Positions 34,958 to 43,766 of a stretch of 47,140 bases of DNA are shown here, in pieces (the first letter of the stretch is position 1; each line of letters opens with the position of its first letter). The DNA lies in assembly GCA_024403775.1 (NCBI GenBank), contig JAKSRE010000019.1, positions 1 to 47,140 on the forward strand, written 5' to 3'. The DNA comes from Clostridia bacterium (GTDB lineage Bacteria; Bacillota; Clostridia; Saccharofermentanales; Saccharofermentanaceae). Made by a program: the position numbers and the translations under genes. Below the pieces are notes generated by a model. That model had not been told where the DNA came from. It did not search any database and saw only the letters and a program-made list of their open reading frames with translations.

Positions 34958-37900
34958 ATGAAAATCTCAAAAGTCAACCATACAAGAATGGGAATCGGTA
35001 TCAAAAATCAGGATGCAACAGGAATTTTATATAAGGATAATGTAGTTGATATCAATGAACACATTTCCAGTGTAAATAAGGCCGCACAAAAACTCTATTC
35101 TATGAAGAATAGTAAAAAGGGGTTAGATAAAAATATTGATGAGCTGTTCAAAATAGTTGATGTTGAGATAAAAAATGCCTGCAAACAGCGACTTGAGCAG
35201 ATTGATGTGTCTCGTCTAATAGATTGTGTTCGTAAGAAAACTAATAGTGATTGTAGTAAAATTACATCTGAAAGCATAAATAATTATCTTGATTTATGTC
35301 TTCGTAAGAGTTTATACAGAGATTATACTTATAATGGTGAGCGCTATTATATACCAGAAGTAATAGCGGGACTTCTTATAAAATTAGCCCAAAGAGAATA
35401 TCATAATATTACCTCTGAACAGATTGCTCCGCTATATAAAGCAGTATATGAAGATTATCATAAAGATAAGCAGCTTCAGTTAATAGCAAATTCAATAGAA
35501 GCATCAGATGTCAGAGTGCAAGTAAAAGACTACAATGGAAGAAAGCTCCTTGCGTTATCTAATGCTGACAATAGAAAAAAACACTATATATTTGATTTTA
35601 TGAAGGAGTTTTCAACAGCGGATGTCAATAAACAAAAGGATATGATGATTCACATTCGTGAACTTATCCTTCTTCTGGTTTGTGGCCCTGAAAAATATTA
35701 CGAATGTGAAGGTTCTGATTTACAGGAATGGTCATGGGGAACACTGCTTCCAGAGCCAGAAGAAAACTTTTCTGATGAAGTTTTTAATTATATTAAAAAG
35801 GCTGACACAACAGAGTATAGAAAAACTAGTGACAGAAGAGATGTAAAAATTGGAAATTCTGTTATGAATTTGATGAAGCAGACAATTACTCTTCACTATA
35901 GAAATGCTATTAAAGCTGAGAATCTGTCAGAAGCAGATAAGTTTTGGATTCAGCATTTTGAGACAGATATAGAAAAGTTGTTCTCAAGACGAGAGAATTA
36001 TCAGCTTTGGAAGAATACAAAGGTATATATTTGTAAGTATTTGTGGAGAAACTGGCGTTCTTATATGGCAATGAAGTATGTTGACATTGGAAAGGCAGTG
36101 TATCATTTTGCGATGCCAGATATATTTAATCTGGACATTGAACAGGAGCAGCATTTTGGTGTTATTCAGGAAGACTATATTAATGGTATAACAAGCTTTG
36201 ACTATGAACTTATAAAGGCTGAGGAGTCTCTTAATAGAGATATATCTACACATATTACGTTGGCAAGTAATGTGTTCGCCATGAATACAGTTTCAAATGA
36301 TTATAGAGAAACAAAAATTGTGAAGAATGGGGAAGAGGTATCTGCTGAAAAAGAAGATGTCTTATTCTATAAAGATGAGGATTGGAATAAAGGTATTTTG
36401 CCTGATTCCAAGAAGAAAATTCTTGCCTTCTTTGGTGGAGCAAGACTCTGGGAAGACTCAGAAATATATGGTGTTGATTCTATTTGCCTGGCAAAGTCTA
36501 TAAAAGAATTGCTTGCTGTGATTCGTAATAATAGTTATCATTATAGTACTGCTATGAGCACGGTGAGCGATGATGCTGCTAAGATTGCAAAAATGTTTTT
36601 TGTTGAAGAGAAAATGCGTGCTTCCCAGATATTGCGTAAAAGATATTATTCTAATAATGTACCTAAGTTTTATAGAAAAAGTGATATTGACTCATTAATG
36701 ACGTATCTATATAAAACTGATAGTAAGCGTGTGGCTCAGATTCCAGCTTATGACAATATAATTAAAAAGAAAGATTTGCTGGATTTTATTAAAAGAAATA
36801 TTAAAGAGTATTCTTTTTATTCAATCCCTTCCCAAGGGGATATTATGAATATCTATAAAAGTACAATGTATTTCTTATTCAAAGACATTTACTATTATGG
36901 ATTCTTACAAGATGTAAATCTAAAAAAATATTTTCTAAAAGCTGTTAAGAGTTTAAAAGACGGAAAACTGGATGCTTCGTCAGATGATAAGAAGAATAAT
37001 GATAAAGCGCATGATGATTTTATTTGTAGGATAGAAAAATTATCTGATAGAACAGTAGAAGAAATCTGTCAGATTATTATGACAGAATACAATATGCAAA
37101 ATCAGCAAATCAAGGACGTTAAAAACGGAAATAATCCAGCAAGAGAAAAATATAAGCATTACAGAATGTTGTTATATATTGTATTGCAAGCGGCATTTAT
37201 TGATTACATTAAGTCGAATACAGTTTATGAATTTATGCGAACACCACAATATAGTGAGTCTGCATATAGTAATTCTGAAGAAGATTTTTGTAAGGGCTGG
37301 AATACGAATATTTATGATGAATTACTTAATGCTTGTGAGAAGGACAATTCTTTATATGCGTGGTATATAGCTTCGCACTTTATGACAAAAAAGAATCTTA
37401 ATCTCCTTTTGGGTGATATCCGTAATTATAAGCAGTTTGTTGAAGATATTTATAGCCGTTCTGAAACTACTGAAAACAGAAAGCCAAAGGGAGTGAATAC
37501 CAGTATTTTATATTATGGCCAGGTAGAAAAAATCATACAGTTTACTATGCTTTTCTGTGGCCAGATATCAAATGTGATTACTGATTATTTTGATGATGAC
37601 AATGCATATGCAGCACATTTCTCAAAATATGTAGATTTCTGGGGCAAGGGTGTGATTGATCCTATTTATAGTCTTAAGGAATTCTGCGAACGACAGATAA
37701 ATGGACAGAGATTAGGATTCTATTGTGATGAGTTGAATCCAATATTGAATCGCAATGTTGTAGTAGCATCTATGTTCGGTTATGATTCAGTTATTTTGGG
37801 AAACTATGTAAAAATAAAGGATAAGGACTTTAATACATTCTATGATTACAAAAACAAACTGGAAGGATATTTGAATTCGGGCAAATGTGAGGATGCAGAG

Positions 37901-38728
37901 GAACAAAAGATTCTTGTAAAATATCAGCAGTTAAAAAATAAACTAGAATTAACTAATGTAGTTGAGTATTCTGAGATTCTATGTGATTTGATGTCACAAT
38001 TAGTATCTTGGACATATAAACGAGAAAGAGATTTAATGTATTTCCAGCTTGGAATGTATTACATAAGTATATTTTACGGAATGAATAACAATATTGGAAT
38101 TAATTCATTAGTTAGAAAGAATTGTAATATTGTCGAGGGAGCTATTTTGTATCAAATAGTTGCAATGAATACGCATGGACTGTCTCTTTATAATTTTGAG
38201 GGAAAGCGAATTAACAATAGTGTTAGAGAGTTCTTACGTATATATTCTGAGGATGATTATGTCTATGGTTTGGGATTGTTTGAGAATACCGATTTGCATA
38301 CCACTTATGTAAAATTAAGAAATGATATTGCTCACTTAAAGTATTTTGCAAATCCAAGCCAGTCAATATTTAAATATTATAGAGACATATTTAATGAATT
38401 CTTTAGTTATGATACAAAACTGAATAATAGTGTTCCGTTTGTACTAAAAAACATCTTGCTAAAACATTATATTGAATTAAATGTAGGAAAAATGATTAGT
38501 GTCACGGATTCTAAGAATAGAAAAAAACCAGGGAAGATGCCTAGTTTTAGTGTGAACAAGAATTATCTTAATGCATGTAGATTTGAATACAAAGCATACA
38601 CGATAAATGTGAAAACTAAAGATAAAAGGGGAAAGGATACAATTAAAAAAGAAACGTTAACATTGCCAGCCAAAAGCGACGAATTCATAGAACAAGTAGC
38701 TAAGATTTTGAGTTTTGAGAAAAAGTGA
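34958..38728 (+). CDS. cas13a: Cas13a (C2c2), type VI-A CRISPR RNA-guided RNase
   Basis: 1256 aa from the ATG at 34958, chosen because GGAGGTG lies 8 bp upstream. Single effector that processes pre-crRNA, binds complementary RNA and then cleaves target and bystander RNA through two HEPN domains. Both HEPN motifs are intact: R523-NNSY-H528 and R1121-NDIA-H1126. The N-terminus MKISKVNH and internal blocks YINGITSFDYELIKAEESL (from residue 407), QIIMTEYNMQN, RERDLMYFQLGMYY and GAILYQI match, from memory, Lachnospiraceae Cas13a proteins. Length is normal for the family. It is preceded by an accessory gene and followed by the leader and array. The protein appears active. Confidence 0.96.
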   Translation: MKISKVNHTRMGIGIKNQDATGILYKDNVVDINEHISSVNKAAQKLYSMKNSKKGLDKNIDELFKIVDVEIKNACKQRLEQIDVSRLIDCVRKKTNSDCSKITSESINNYLDLCLRKSLYRDYTYNGERYYIPEVIAGLLIKLAQREYHNITSEQIAPLYKAVYEDYHKDKQLQLIANSIEASDVRVQVKDYNGRKLLALSNADNRKKHYIFDFMKEFSTADVNKQKDMMIHIRELILLLVCGPEKYYECEGSDLQEWSWGTLLPEPEENFSDEVFNYIKKADTTEYRKTSDRRDVKIGNSVMNLMKQTITLHYRNAIKAENLSEADKFWIQHFETDIEKLFSRRENYQLWKNTKVYICKYLWRNWRSYMAMKYVDIGKAVYHFAMPDIFNLDIEQEQHFGVIQEDYINGITSFDYELIKAEESLNRDISTHITLASNVFAMNTVSNDYRETKIVKNGEEVSAEKEDVLFYKDEDWNKGILPDSKKKILAFFGGARLWEDSEIYGVDSICLAKSIKELLAVIRNNSYHYSTAMSTVSDDAAKIAKMFFVEEKMRASQILRKRYYSNNVPKFYRKSDIDSLMTYLYKTDSKRVAQIPAYDNIIKKKDLLDFIKRNIKEYSFYSIPSQGDIMNIYKSTMYFLFKDIYYYGFLQDVNLKKYFLKAVKSLKDGKLDASSDDKKNNDKAHDDFICRIEKLSDRTVEEICQIIMTEYNMQNQQIKDVKNGNNPAREKYKHYRMLLYIVLQAAFIDYIKSNTVYEFMRTPQYSESAYSNSEEDFCKGWNTNIYDELLNACEKDNSLYAWYIASHFMTKKNLNLLLGDIRNYKQFVEDIYSRSETTENRKPKGVNTSILYYGQVEKIIQFTMLFCGQISNVITDYFDDDNAYAAHFSKYVDFWGKGVIDPIYSLKEFCERQINGQRLGFYCDELNPILNRNVVVASMFGYDSVILGNYVKIKDKDFNTFYDYKNKLEGYLNSGKCEDAEEQKILVKYQQLKNKLELTNVVEYSEILCDLMSQLVSWTYKRERDLMYFQLGMYYISIFYGMNNNIGINSLVRKNCNIVEGAILYQIVAMNTHGLSLYNFEGKRINNSVREFLRIYSEDDYVYGLGLFENTDLHTTYVKLRNDIAHLKYFANPSQSIFKYYRDIFNEFFSYDTKLNNSVPFVLKNILLKHYIELNVGKMISVTDSKNRKKPGKMPSFSVNKNYLNACRFEYKAYTINVKTKDKRGKDTIKKETLTLPAKSDEFIEQVAKILSFEKK

Positions 38729-38896
38729 GATTGATTATTTTTATGAAGTGCAGTCGTAGTGATTTACCGCGACTGGCTACATAGCTGTAATATCATTCTA
38801 TTTATGTGGTATAATGTATTAAATTTATATCCCTTATGCGTTTGCCACGCGTAATATGGTATTGAGACCGATATTATGGGTGTTTTTGGGCATAGG
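38729..38896 (+). promoter_or_regulatory. CRISPR leader with extended -10 promoter
   Basis: The 168 bp between cas13a and the first repeat contain a TGGTATAAT extended -10 (TATAAT at 38810-38815), about 80 bp before repeat 1, reading into the array. CAGTCG/CGACTG (38751-38756, 38770-38775) form a small hairpin after cas13a. The last bases before repeat 1 include TTGGGCATAG, which resembles the 3' end of the repeat. Confidence 0.65.
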
Positions 38897-39939
38897 GATT
38901 ATTATGAAGAGCCCGATCTATTGGGCATTAACGCACATCTTTTTACCCTCATGTGCAGCCGAGTATATTACAGATTATTATGAAGAGCCCGATCTATTGG
39001 GCATTAACTTCTCCTGATAGTCCATATAATAATACTCTTTTTCGATTATTATGAAGAGCCCGATCTATTGGGCATTAACCTTGTTTCTGTTACTCTTTTC
39101 ATCTACAACAGCTACTGATTATTATGAAGAGCCCGATCTATTGGGCATTAACAAGCTTAATAGTTTCTTTCGCACCCATTGCTGGGTTCTCGATTATTAT
39201 GAAGAGCCCGATCTATTGGGCATTAACCTAATAAGTGCAGCATTTACACATAACCAAAATAGATTATTATGAAGAGCCCGATCTATTGGGCATTAACGAA
39301 GATGGTAAGCAGCTCTGTGCTCTTCTTCTTGATGGATTATTATGAAGAGCCCGATCTATTGGGCATTAACTCTTATATGGAATTGCTTCAAAACCACACT
39401 TAACAGATTATTATGAAGAGCCCGATCTATTGGGCATTAACCTTATTGTTCATAATTTTACTGCCGATATATAACTCGATTATTATGAAGAGCCCGATCT
39501 ATTGGGCATTAACTTTTGAACGAAACTCTTCGTATTCGTTCTGTAAACCATGATTATTATGAAGAGCCCGATCTATTGGGCATTAACTACTCTAACTCCT
39601 TTCTGGAGAGATAATTTCTCTCCGATTATTATGAAGAGCCCGATCTATTGGGCATTAACTATCAGAAGGTGTTACCTCAGTAGCCTGCTCCTTATGATTA
39701 TTATGAAGAGCCCGATCTATTGGGCATTAACTCCATAGTAGTATTCTCTCTCGAGAATACTGTTCTCAAGATTATTATGAAGAGCCCGATCTATTGGGCA
39801 TTAACTCCCAGACCTGATATGTTATCCCAATTAGTTGGGGATTATTATGAAGAGCCCGATCTATTGGGCATTAACTTAAGAGCTTCCATTCTCTTTTGAT
39901 CTGCTGTCTTTCGGATTATTATGAAGAGCCCGAATTAAC
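38897..39939 (+). CRISPR. Type VI-A array: 14 full 36-nt repeats, 14 spacers, one truncated terminal repeat
   Basis: The repeat begins GATTATTATG, contains GAGCCC-GATCTATT-GGGC as stem-loop and ends GGGCATTAAC; all 14 full copies are identical. Repeat starts: 38897, 38973, 39044, 39117, 39192, 39262, 39335, 39406, 39478, 39552, 39624, 39696, 39770, 39840. Spacers are 34-40 nt. The fifteenth repeat (39914-39939) lacks ten internal bases and marks the leader-distal end. The GAAGAGCCC...GGGC(A)..TAAC layout matches direct repeats known from Lachnospiraceae Cas13a, with the stem 5' of each spacer when transcribed rightward, the same direction as cas13a. Mature crRNA would carry the repeat-derived handle at its 5' end. 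Confidence 0.98.
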
Positions 39940-39994
39940 ACTTGATATCAGGTTTACACACTACACAGCTTGTCAACTCATGAGGAGGAAGGTT

Positions 39995-40993
39995 ATGTGT
40001 TATCTGTATTTAACTAGGCATGGAGATACTGTTGGAATAACTGGTGGGTATTTAAAGATTGTTCATTGTGATAAAACGCAGGATTTTATTCCTAAAGCAA
40101 CTTTGGATGGGATATCAGTATTTGCTAGGGTTCAACTCTCAACTGATGTTATTAGGCATTGTCTGATGAACGGGATAAATATTAGTTATTTTTCGGAGAC
40201 GGGATTTTATTATGGAACGACAAATTCGATAGTTGGGAATAGAACTTCAAGAGTAAAATCACAGGTTTTGTTATCTGAACAGGATGAGTTTAGAATCTCA
40301 TTGGCACGCAAAATTGTTTTTGCTAAGATTAATAATCAATTAGTAGTTGCCAAACGTTACTTGCGAAGTAATGATATGAATCCAAAAGAGAAATTATTCC
40401 AGATGAGAAATTCCAGACGCAAAGTATTACTAGCTGATTCTACTAATAAAATTATGGGATATGAGGGTATTGCCTCACGCAATTATTTTGATTGTATTGG
40501 TGAATTTATAGAGGAGGAATTTAAGTTTAACGGGCGTAACAGAAGACCTGCCAGAGATCCGTTTAACTGCATGATTAACTTTGGTTATTCTTTGCTATAT
40601 AAGGAGATTTGTGGCGAACTCGAGAATCGTGGATTGAATCCGTATGTTGGCTTTATGCATAAGGATAAACCAGGTCATGCTTCACTGGCTAGTGACCTGA
40701 TCGAGGAGTGGAGAGCGCCAATTATTGATTCGGTGGTTTTGAGTCTGATTCAGGGACATGAGATAAAAAGATATATGTTTGAGATTACTGATAACAGATG
40801 TTGGATGACCGATGAAGCAAAGAGACTTCTTATAAATAAAATTGAACATAGAATGTATTCCGAACATAAGTATCTTACATATATAAGTAAGGAGATTACC
40901 TATAGAATGGCATTGTGGCATCAGATTGAGCGACTTGGTAAAGCTGTCGATAATGCTAATCCGGAATTATATGAACCAGTAATAATTAGGTGA
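39995..40993 (+). CDS. cas1: Cas1 integrase
   Basis: 332 aa from the ATG at 39995, placed by GAGGAGG upstream (an ATG at 39980 is in frame). Metal-dependent integrase that inserts new spacers, working with Cas2. The N-terminal beta domain has LDGISVFARVQLSTDVI and the GINISYFSETG segment. The catalytic domain has E157 in GYEG, then GLNPYVGFMH (H222) and HASLASDLIEEWR (D234, E237) in the positions of the family's metal ligands. It begins 55 bp after the truncated repeat, with no clear promoter of its own, so it may depend on read-through from the array. Confidence 0.96.
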   Translation: MCYLYLTRHGDTVGITGGYLKIVHCDKTQDFIPKATLDGISVFARVQLSTDVIRHCLMNGINISYFSETGFYYGTTNSIVGNRTSRVKSQVLLSEQDEFRISLARKIVFAKINNQLVVAKRYLRSNDMNPKEKLFQMRNSRRKVLLADSTNKIMGYEGIASRNYFDCIGEFIEEEFKFNGRNRRPARDPFNCMINFGYSLLYKEICGELENRGLNPYVGFMHKDKPGHASLASDLIEEWRAPIIDSVVLSLIQGHEIKRYMFEITDNRCWMTDEAKRLLINKIEHRMYSEHKYLTYISKEITYRMALWHQIERLGKAVDNANPELYEPVIIR

Positions 40994-40998
40994 ATGAT

Positions 40999-41298
40999 AT
41001 GGAAAAACATTTATATGGATATGATGATACAGATGAATATCTGATTATCTATGATATAGCTGATAATAAACGTAGATATAGGATCTCAAGAATAATGGAG
41101 AGTTATGGAATAAGAGTACAGGAATCTGCCTTTGAGTTTTGGTTAAGTAGACCTAAATATCTTGAGCTTCTGAGTAAATGTAAAAAAGTAATACAGGCTG
41201 AAGACAGCATAAGGATTTATATTCTTAATGGCAAAGCATCCTGTATTTTTAGTACAGGAATATCTGAATCTATGCATTACGATGTGATTATCTCGTGA
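40999..41298 (+). CDS. cas2: Cas2
   Basis: 99 aa from the ATG at 40999 (AGGTGA 5 bp upstream). A GTG at 40990 that overlaps the cas1 stop is the alternative start. Ferredoxin-like Cas2 fold: beta1 YLIIYDIADNKRRYRISRIME with the usual YD (D) at its end, then GIRVQESAFEF and RIYIL. Partner of Cas1 in the adaptation complex. Last gene of the CRISPR locus. Confidence 0.94.
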   Translation: MEKHLYGYDDTDEYLIIYDIADNKRRYRISRIMESYGIRVQESAFEFWLSRPKYLELLSKCKKVIQAEDSIRIYILNGKASCIFSTGISESMHYDVIIS

Positions 41299-41366
41299 AG
41301 TTCAATTTTCGCTACTAATGATATATAATCTTCCCCATAAGTTTAGTACTTAAAAGGAGAGGACCT

Positions 41367-42545
41367 ATGCTTCTTAGCATTGCACTGATTTTGATTTTGG
41401 GACTTCTTATGGGAAGTCTTTGTAAAAAACTTAAGCTTCCAGGACTTCTTGGCATGCTTCTGGTTGGAATAGTTACAGGTCCTTTTGTATTGAATATTAT
41501 CGATGTATCGATTCTTAATATTTCAGACGATATTCGTAAAATTGCCCTGGTTATAATCCTTACAAGAGCGGGACTTAGTCTTGATATTGAAGGACTTAAA
41601 AAAATAGGAAGACCAGCCTTTATGATGTGCTTTGTGCCAGCTAGTTTTGAACTTCTGGGTATGCTTATTCTGGGTACCAGAGTTCTTAATCTGTCTCTTC
41701 TTGAAGCCTGTATTCTGGGTGCAGTACTGGCGGCCGTATCACCTGCGGTTGTGGTGCCGAGAATGGTTAAACTTATGGATGAGAAGTTTGGAACCAAAGA
41801 GGGTATTCCACAGTTAATTCTGGCAGGTGCGTCAGTTGATGATGTATATGTAATTGTATTATTTACGACTTTCGTAAATATGATGAAGGGAGAAGGAATC
41901 TCCGTACTAAGCTTTGTAAATATCCCTGTATCTATTATTGCAGGAATTGCGATTGGATTTCTGGGAGGAATACTTCTCTCGCTTCTCTTTAATAGATTTG
42001 AACTTGATGCGACAGTAAAAGTAATAACAACTTTGTGTCTGTCATTTGTCCTTGTTGCGATTGAGAACAGTCTAACTACACCACTTACTTTCTCTGCGCT
42101 CATTGCCATTATGTTTATTGGCGTGGCACTTCAGAAAAGAAGTCCAAAGGCAGTAGCCGAGCTTACTGATAAATATAAAAAGCTTTGGATACCATCTGAG
42201 GTTTTTCTGTTTGTTCTTGTTGGTGCCAAGGTTGATATCAGCTATCTTAAAAATGTTGGTGTCGCTGCAATTATCGTAATTCTTGGAGCACTAATCTTCA
42301 GAATGATTGGCGTTTTTGTATGTCTTCTTGGAACAAGACTTAATTCCAGGGAGCGTCTGTTTACTATGCTTGCCTATACTCCTAAGGCAACTGTCCAGGC
42401 TGCAATTGGTGGAATTCCGCTGTCACTTGGAATGGCGTGCGGTGATGTGGTTTTGACGGTTGCGGTACTTGCGATAGTGTTAACCGCTCCACTTGGCGCG
42501 TTTGCCATCGATTCAACTTACAAAAGATTTCTTAAAAAAGCATAA
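41367..42545 (+). CDS. Cation:proton antiporter (CPA family)
   Basis: 392 aa, AAGGAGAGG upstream. About eleven to twelve transmembrane helices in the Na+/H+ exchanger pattern, with ILTRAGLSLDIEGL, GAVLAAVSPAVVVPRM and the paired-Asp ASVDDVYVIVLF motif in the transport helix. Exchanges Na+ or K+ for H+ across the cell membrane. It starts 68 bp after cas2 with its own ribosome site; no functional link to CRISPR is implied. Confidence 0.87.
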   Translation: MLLSIALILILGLLMGSLCKKLKLPGLLGMLLVGIVTGPFVLNIIDVSILNISDDIRKIALVIILTRAGLSLDIEGLKKIGRPAFMMCFVPASFELLGMLILGTRVLNLSLLEACILGAVLAAVSPAVVVPRMVKLMDEKFGTKEGIPQLILAGASVDDVYVIVLFTTFVNMMKGEGISVLSFVNIPVSIIAGIAIGFLGGILLSLLFNRFELDATVKVITTLCLSFVLVAIENSLTTPLTFSALIAIMFIGVALQKRSPKAVAELTDKYKKLWIPSEVFLFVLVGAKVDISYLKNVGVAAIIVILGALIFRMIGVFVCLLGTRLNSRERLFTMLAYTPKATVQAAIGGIPLSLGMACGDVVLTVAVLAIVLTAPLGAFAIDSTYKRFLKKA

Positions 42546-42620
42546 GTCTTACTCAAAAAGTCAAGTTAGTGCTCAGCCCAGATGCTATATTTAAGATGCA
42601 ATTGCAGGAGGAAGCGAGCT

Positions 42621-43454
42621 ATGAATAATCTGGTTTTAATCACAAAGGCCTTGGAATATATCGAAGGAAATCTTACCGAAGACCTTAAAACAGAGGATAT
42701 TTCCAGAAATCTTTATTGCTCAAAATCCAGTCTCGAAAAGCTTTTTCGAATCGTTACAAATATGAGCATCAGAGATTACGTAATTCGCAGGCGAATGAGT
42801 AAGGCTGCGCGCGACATTGTAAGTCAAAGTTATGATGAGTCATTTCTTAATCTGGCGGTTAAATACGGCTATGGAAGTAATGAAGCTTTTACCCGTGCCT
42901 TCAAGGGAATCTGGCATATGACACCTTCTGAATATAAGCGTAATCCTGTGCGATATGAATTGTTTCCAGCACTAAGGCTGGATCCAGAACTTATGGAGGA
43001 CGTGACTATGACAACACGCAAGAAAGTAGATATCAGCGAACTTTACGATTACATTCAGGAAAGACGAGACTTCTTCATCGTGGCAATTGATATTAAGAGC
43101 CTGGTTCCGATCAATGAGATTTCTCATGAAGCAGGGGATCTGGCAATTCTTACAGCACTTAATCGTCTGTCCGATGCCTGTGGTGAGGAAGATATTGTAT
43201 TTAGAATTGGTGGCGATGAATTTGTGGCACTTACAAATTCCAAAGAAGGATCGTATGCCGAATCAATCATTCACAAGATAATCTCACAAAATGGTGATAC
43301 TTTTAAATATGGAGATATTGATATTCCTTTAAGTTTATATGCTACATGCTATAAATTGAGCAATATCGATATGAAATATTCTGAACTTTTCAGTAATCTT
43401 CAAAAGGCACTTGATGTAAGAAAAGAGTGTGTAGATAATCTGGATAATAAATAA
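42621..43454 (+). CDS. AraC-type HTH fused to a GGDEF domain
   Basis: 277 aa from the ATG at 42621 (AGGAGGAAG upstream). Residues 1-110 are a two-helix-turn-helix AraC DNA-binding domain (EGNLTEDLKTEDISRNLYCSKSSLEKLF, then YGSNEAFTRAFK and MTPSEYKRNP). Residues about 135-277 are GGDEF-like, with D157, N165, H169, D173 and an intact RIGGDEF at 195-201. The DNA-binding domain comes first, opposite to the usual AraC layout. It could be a transcription factor that makes or senses cyclic dinucleotide. It lies 75 bp after the antiporter gene, perhaps its regulator. Confidence 0.85.
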   Translation: MNNLVLITKALEYIEGNLTEDLKTEDISRNLYCSKSSLEKLFRIVTNMSIRDYVIRRRMSKAARDIVSQSYDESFLNLAVKYGYGSNEAFTRAFKGIWHMTPSEYKRNPVRYELFPALRLDPELMEDVTMTTRKKVDISELYDYIQERRDFFIVAIDIKSLVPINEISHEAGDLAILTALNRLSDACGEEDIVFRIGGDEFVALTNSKEGSYAESIIHKIISQNGDTFKYGDIDIPLSLYATCYKLSNIDMKYSELFSNLQKALDVRKECVDNLDNK

Positions 43455-43485
43455 ATAACTTAATGGTTTATGTAAGAAAGAATTG

Positions 43486-43540
43486 AAGGCCGCATCACTT
43501 GTTTAATGGGGGTAAGTGTTGCGGCCTTTGTCGTTTCTTT
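43486..43540 (+). terminator. Rho-independent terminator
   Basis: A 15-bp stem with one wobble (43486-43500 with 43514-43528) is followed by a T-rich tail. The remaining gap to 43766 shows nothing else clear. Confidence 0.88.
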
Positions 43541-43766
43541 TGGAAGAGTGTTTATGAAATTTTAATTTTTGTCGTCTATAGGATCATTTGACCGTCTCCT
43601 TACCGGTCATGTGTATATTCTAGCAACCAAAAATGAATATCAAGGGAAGAAAAAATTAAGTTGCGCTTAAGATTCTGTGTGAAAATTGGTGAATTATTAT
43701 GTGCTAAAATGTGGTTATAAAGATGTTGAATTAAAGCAGGAATAAAGGCAGGAGGAAGAAAAAACC

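Noticed and set aside
39051..39738. Short open frames reading repeated DYYEEPDLLGIN or MKSPIYWALT
   Set aside because: They are translations of the CRISPR repeats and spacers, not genes.
39896..39994. Longer upstream start for cas1
   Set aside because: The extension translates the truncated CRISPR repeat; a strong ribosome site supports the ATG at 39995.
38729..39994. tracrRNA or anti-repeat
   Set aside because: No anti-repeat was seen, and type VI-A does not need one.
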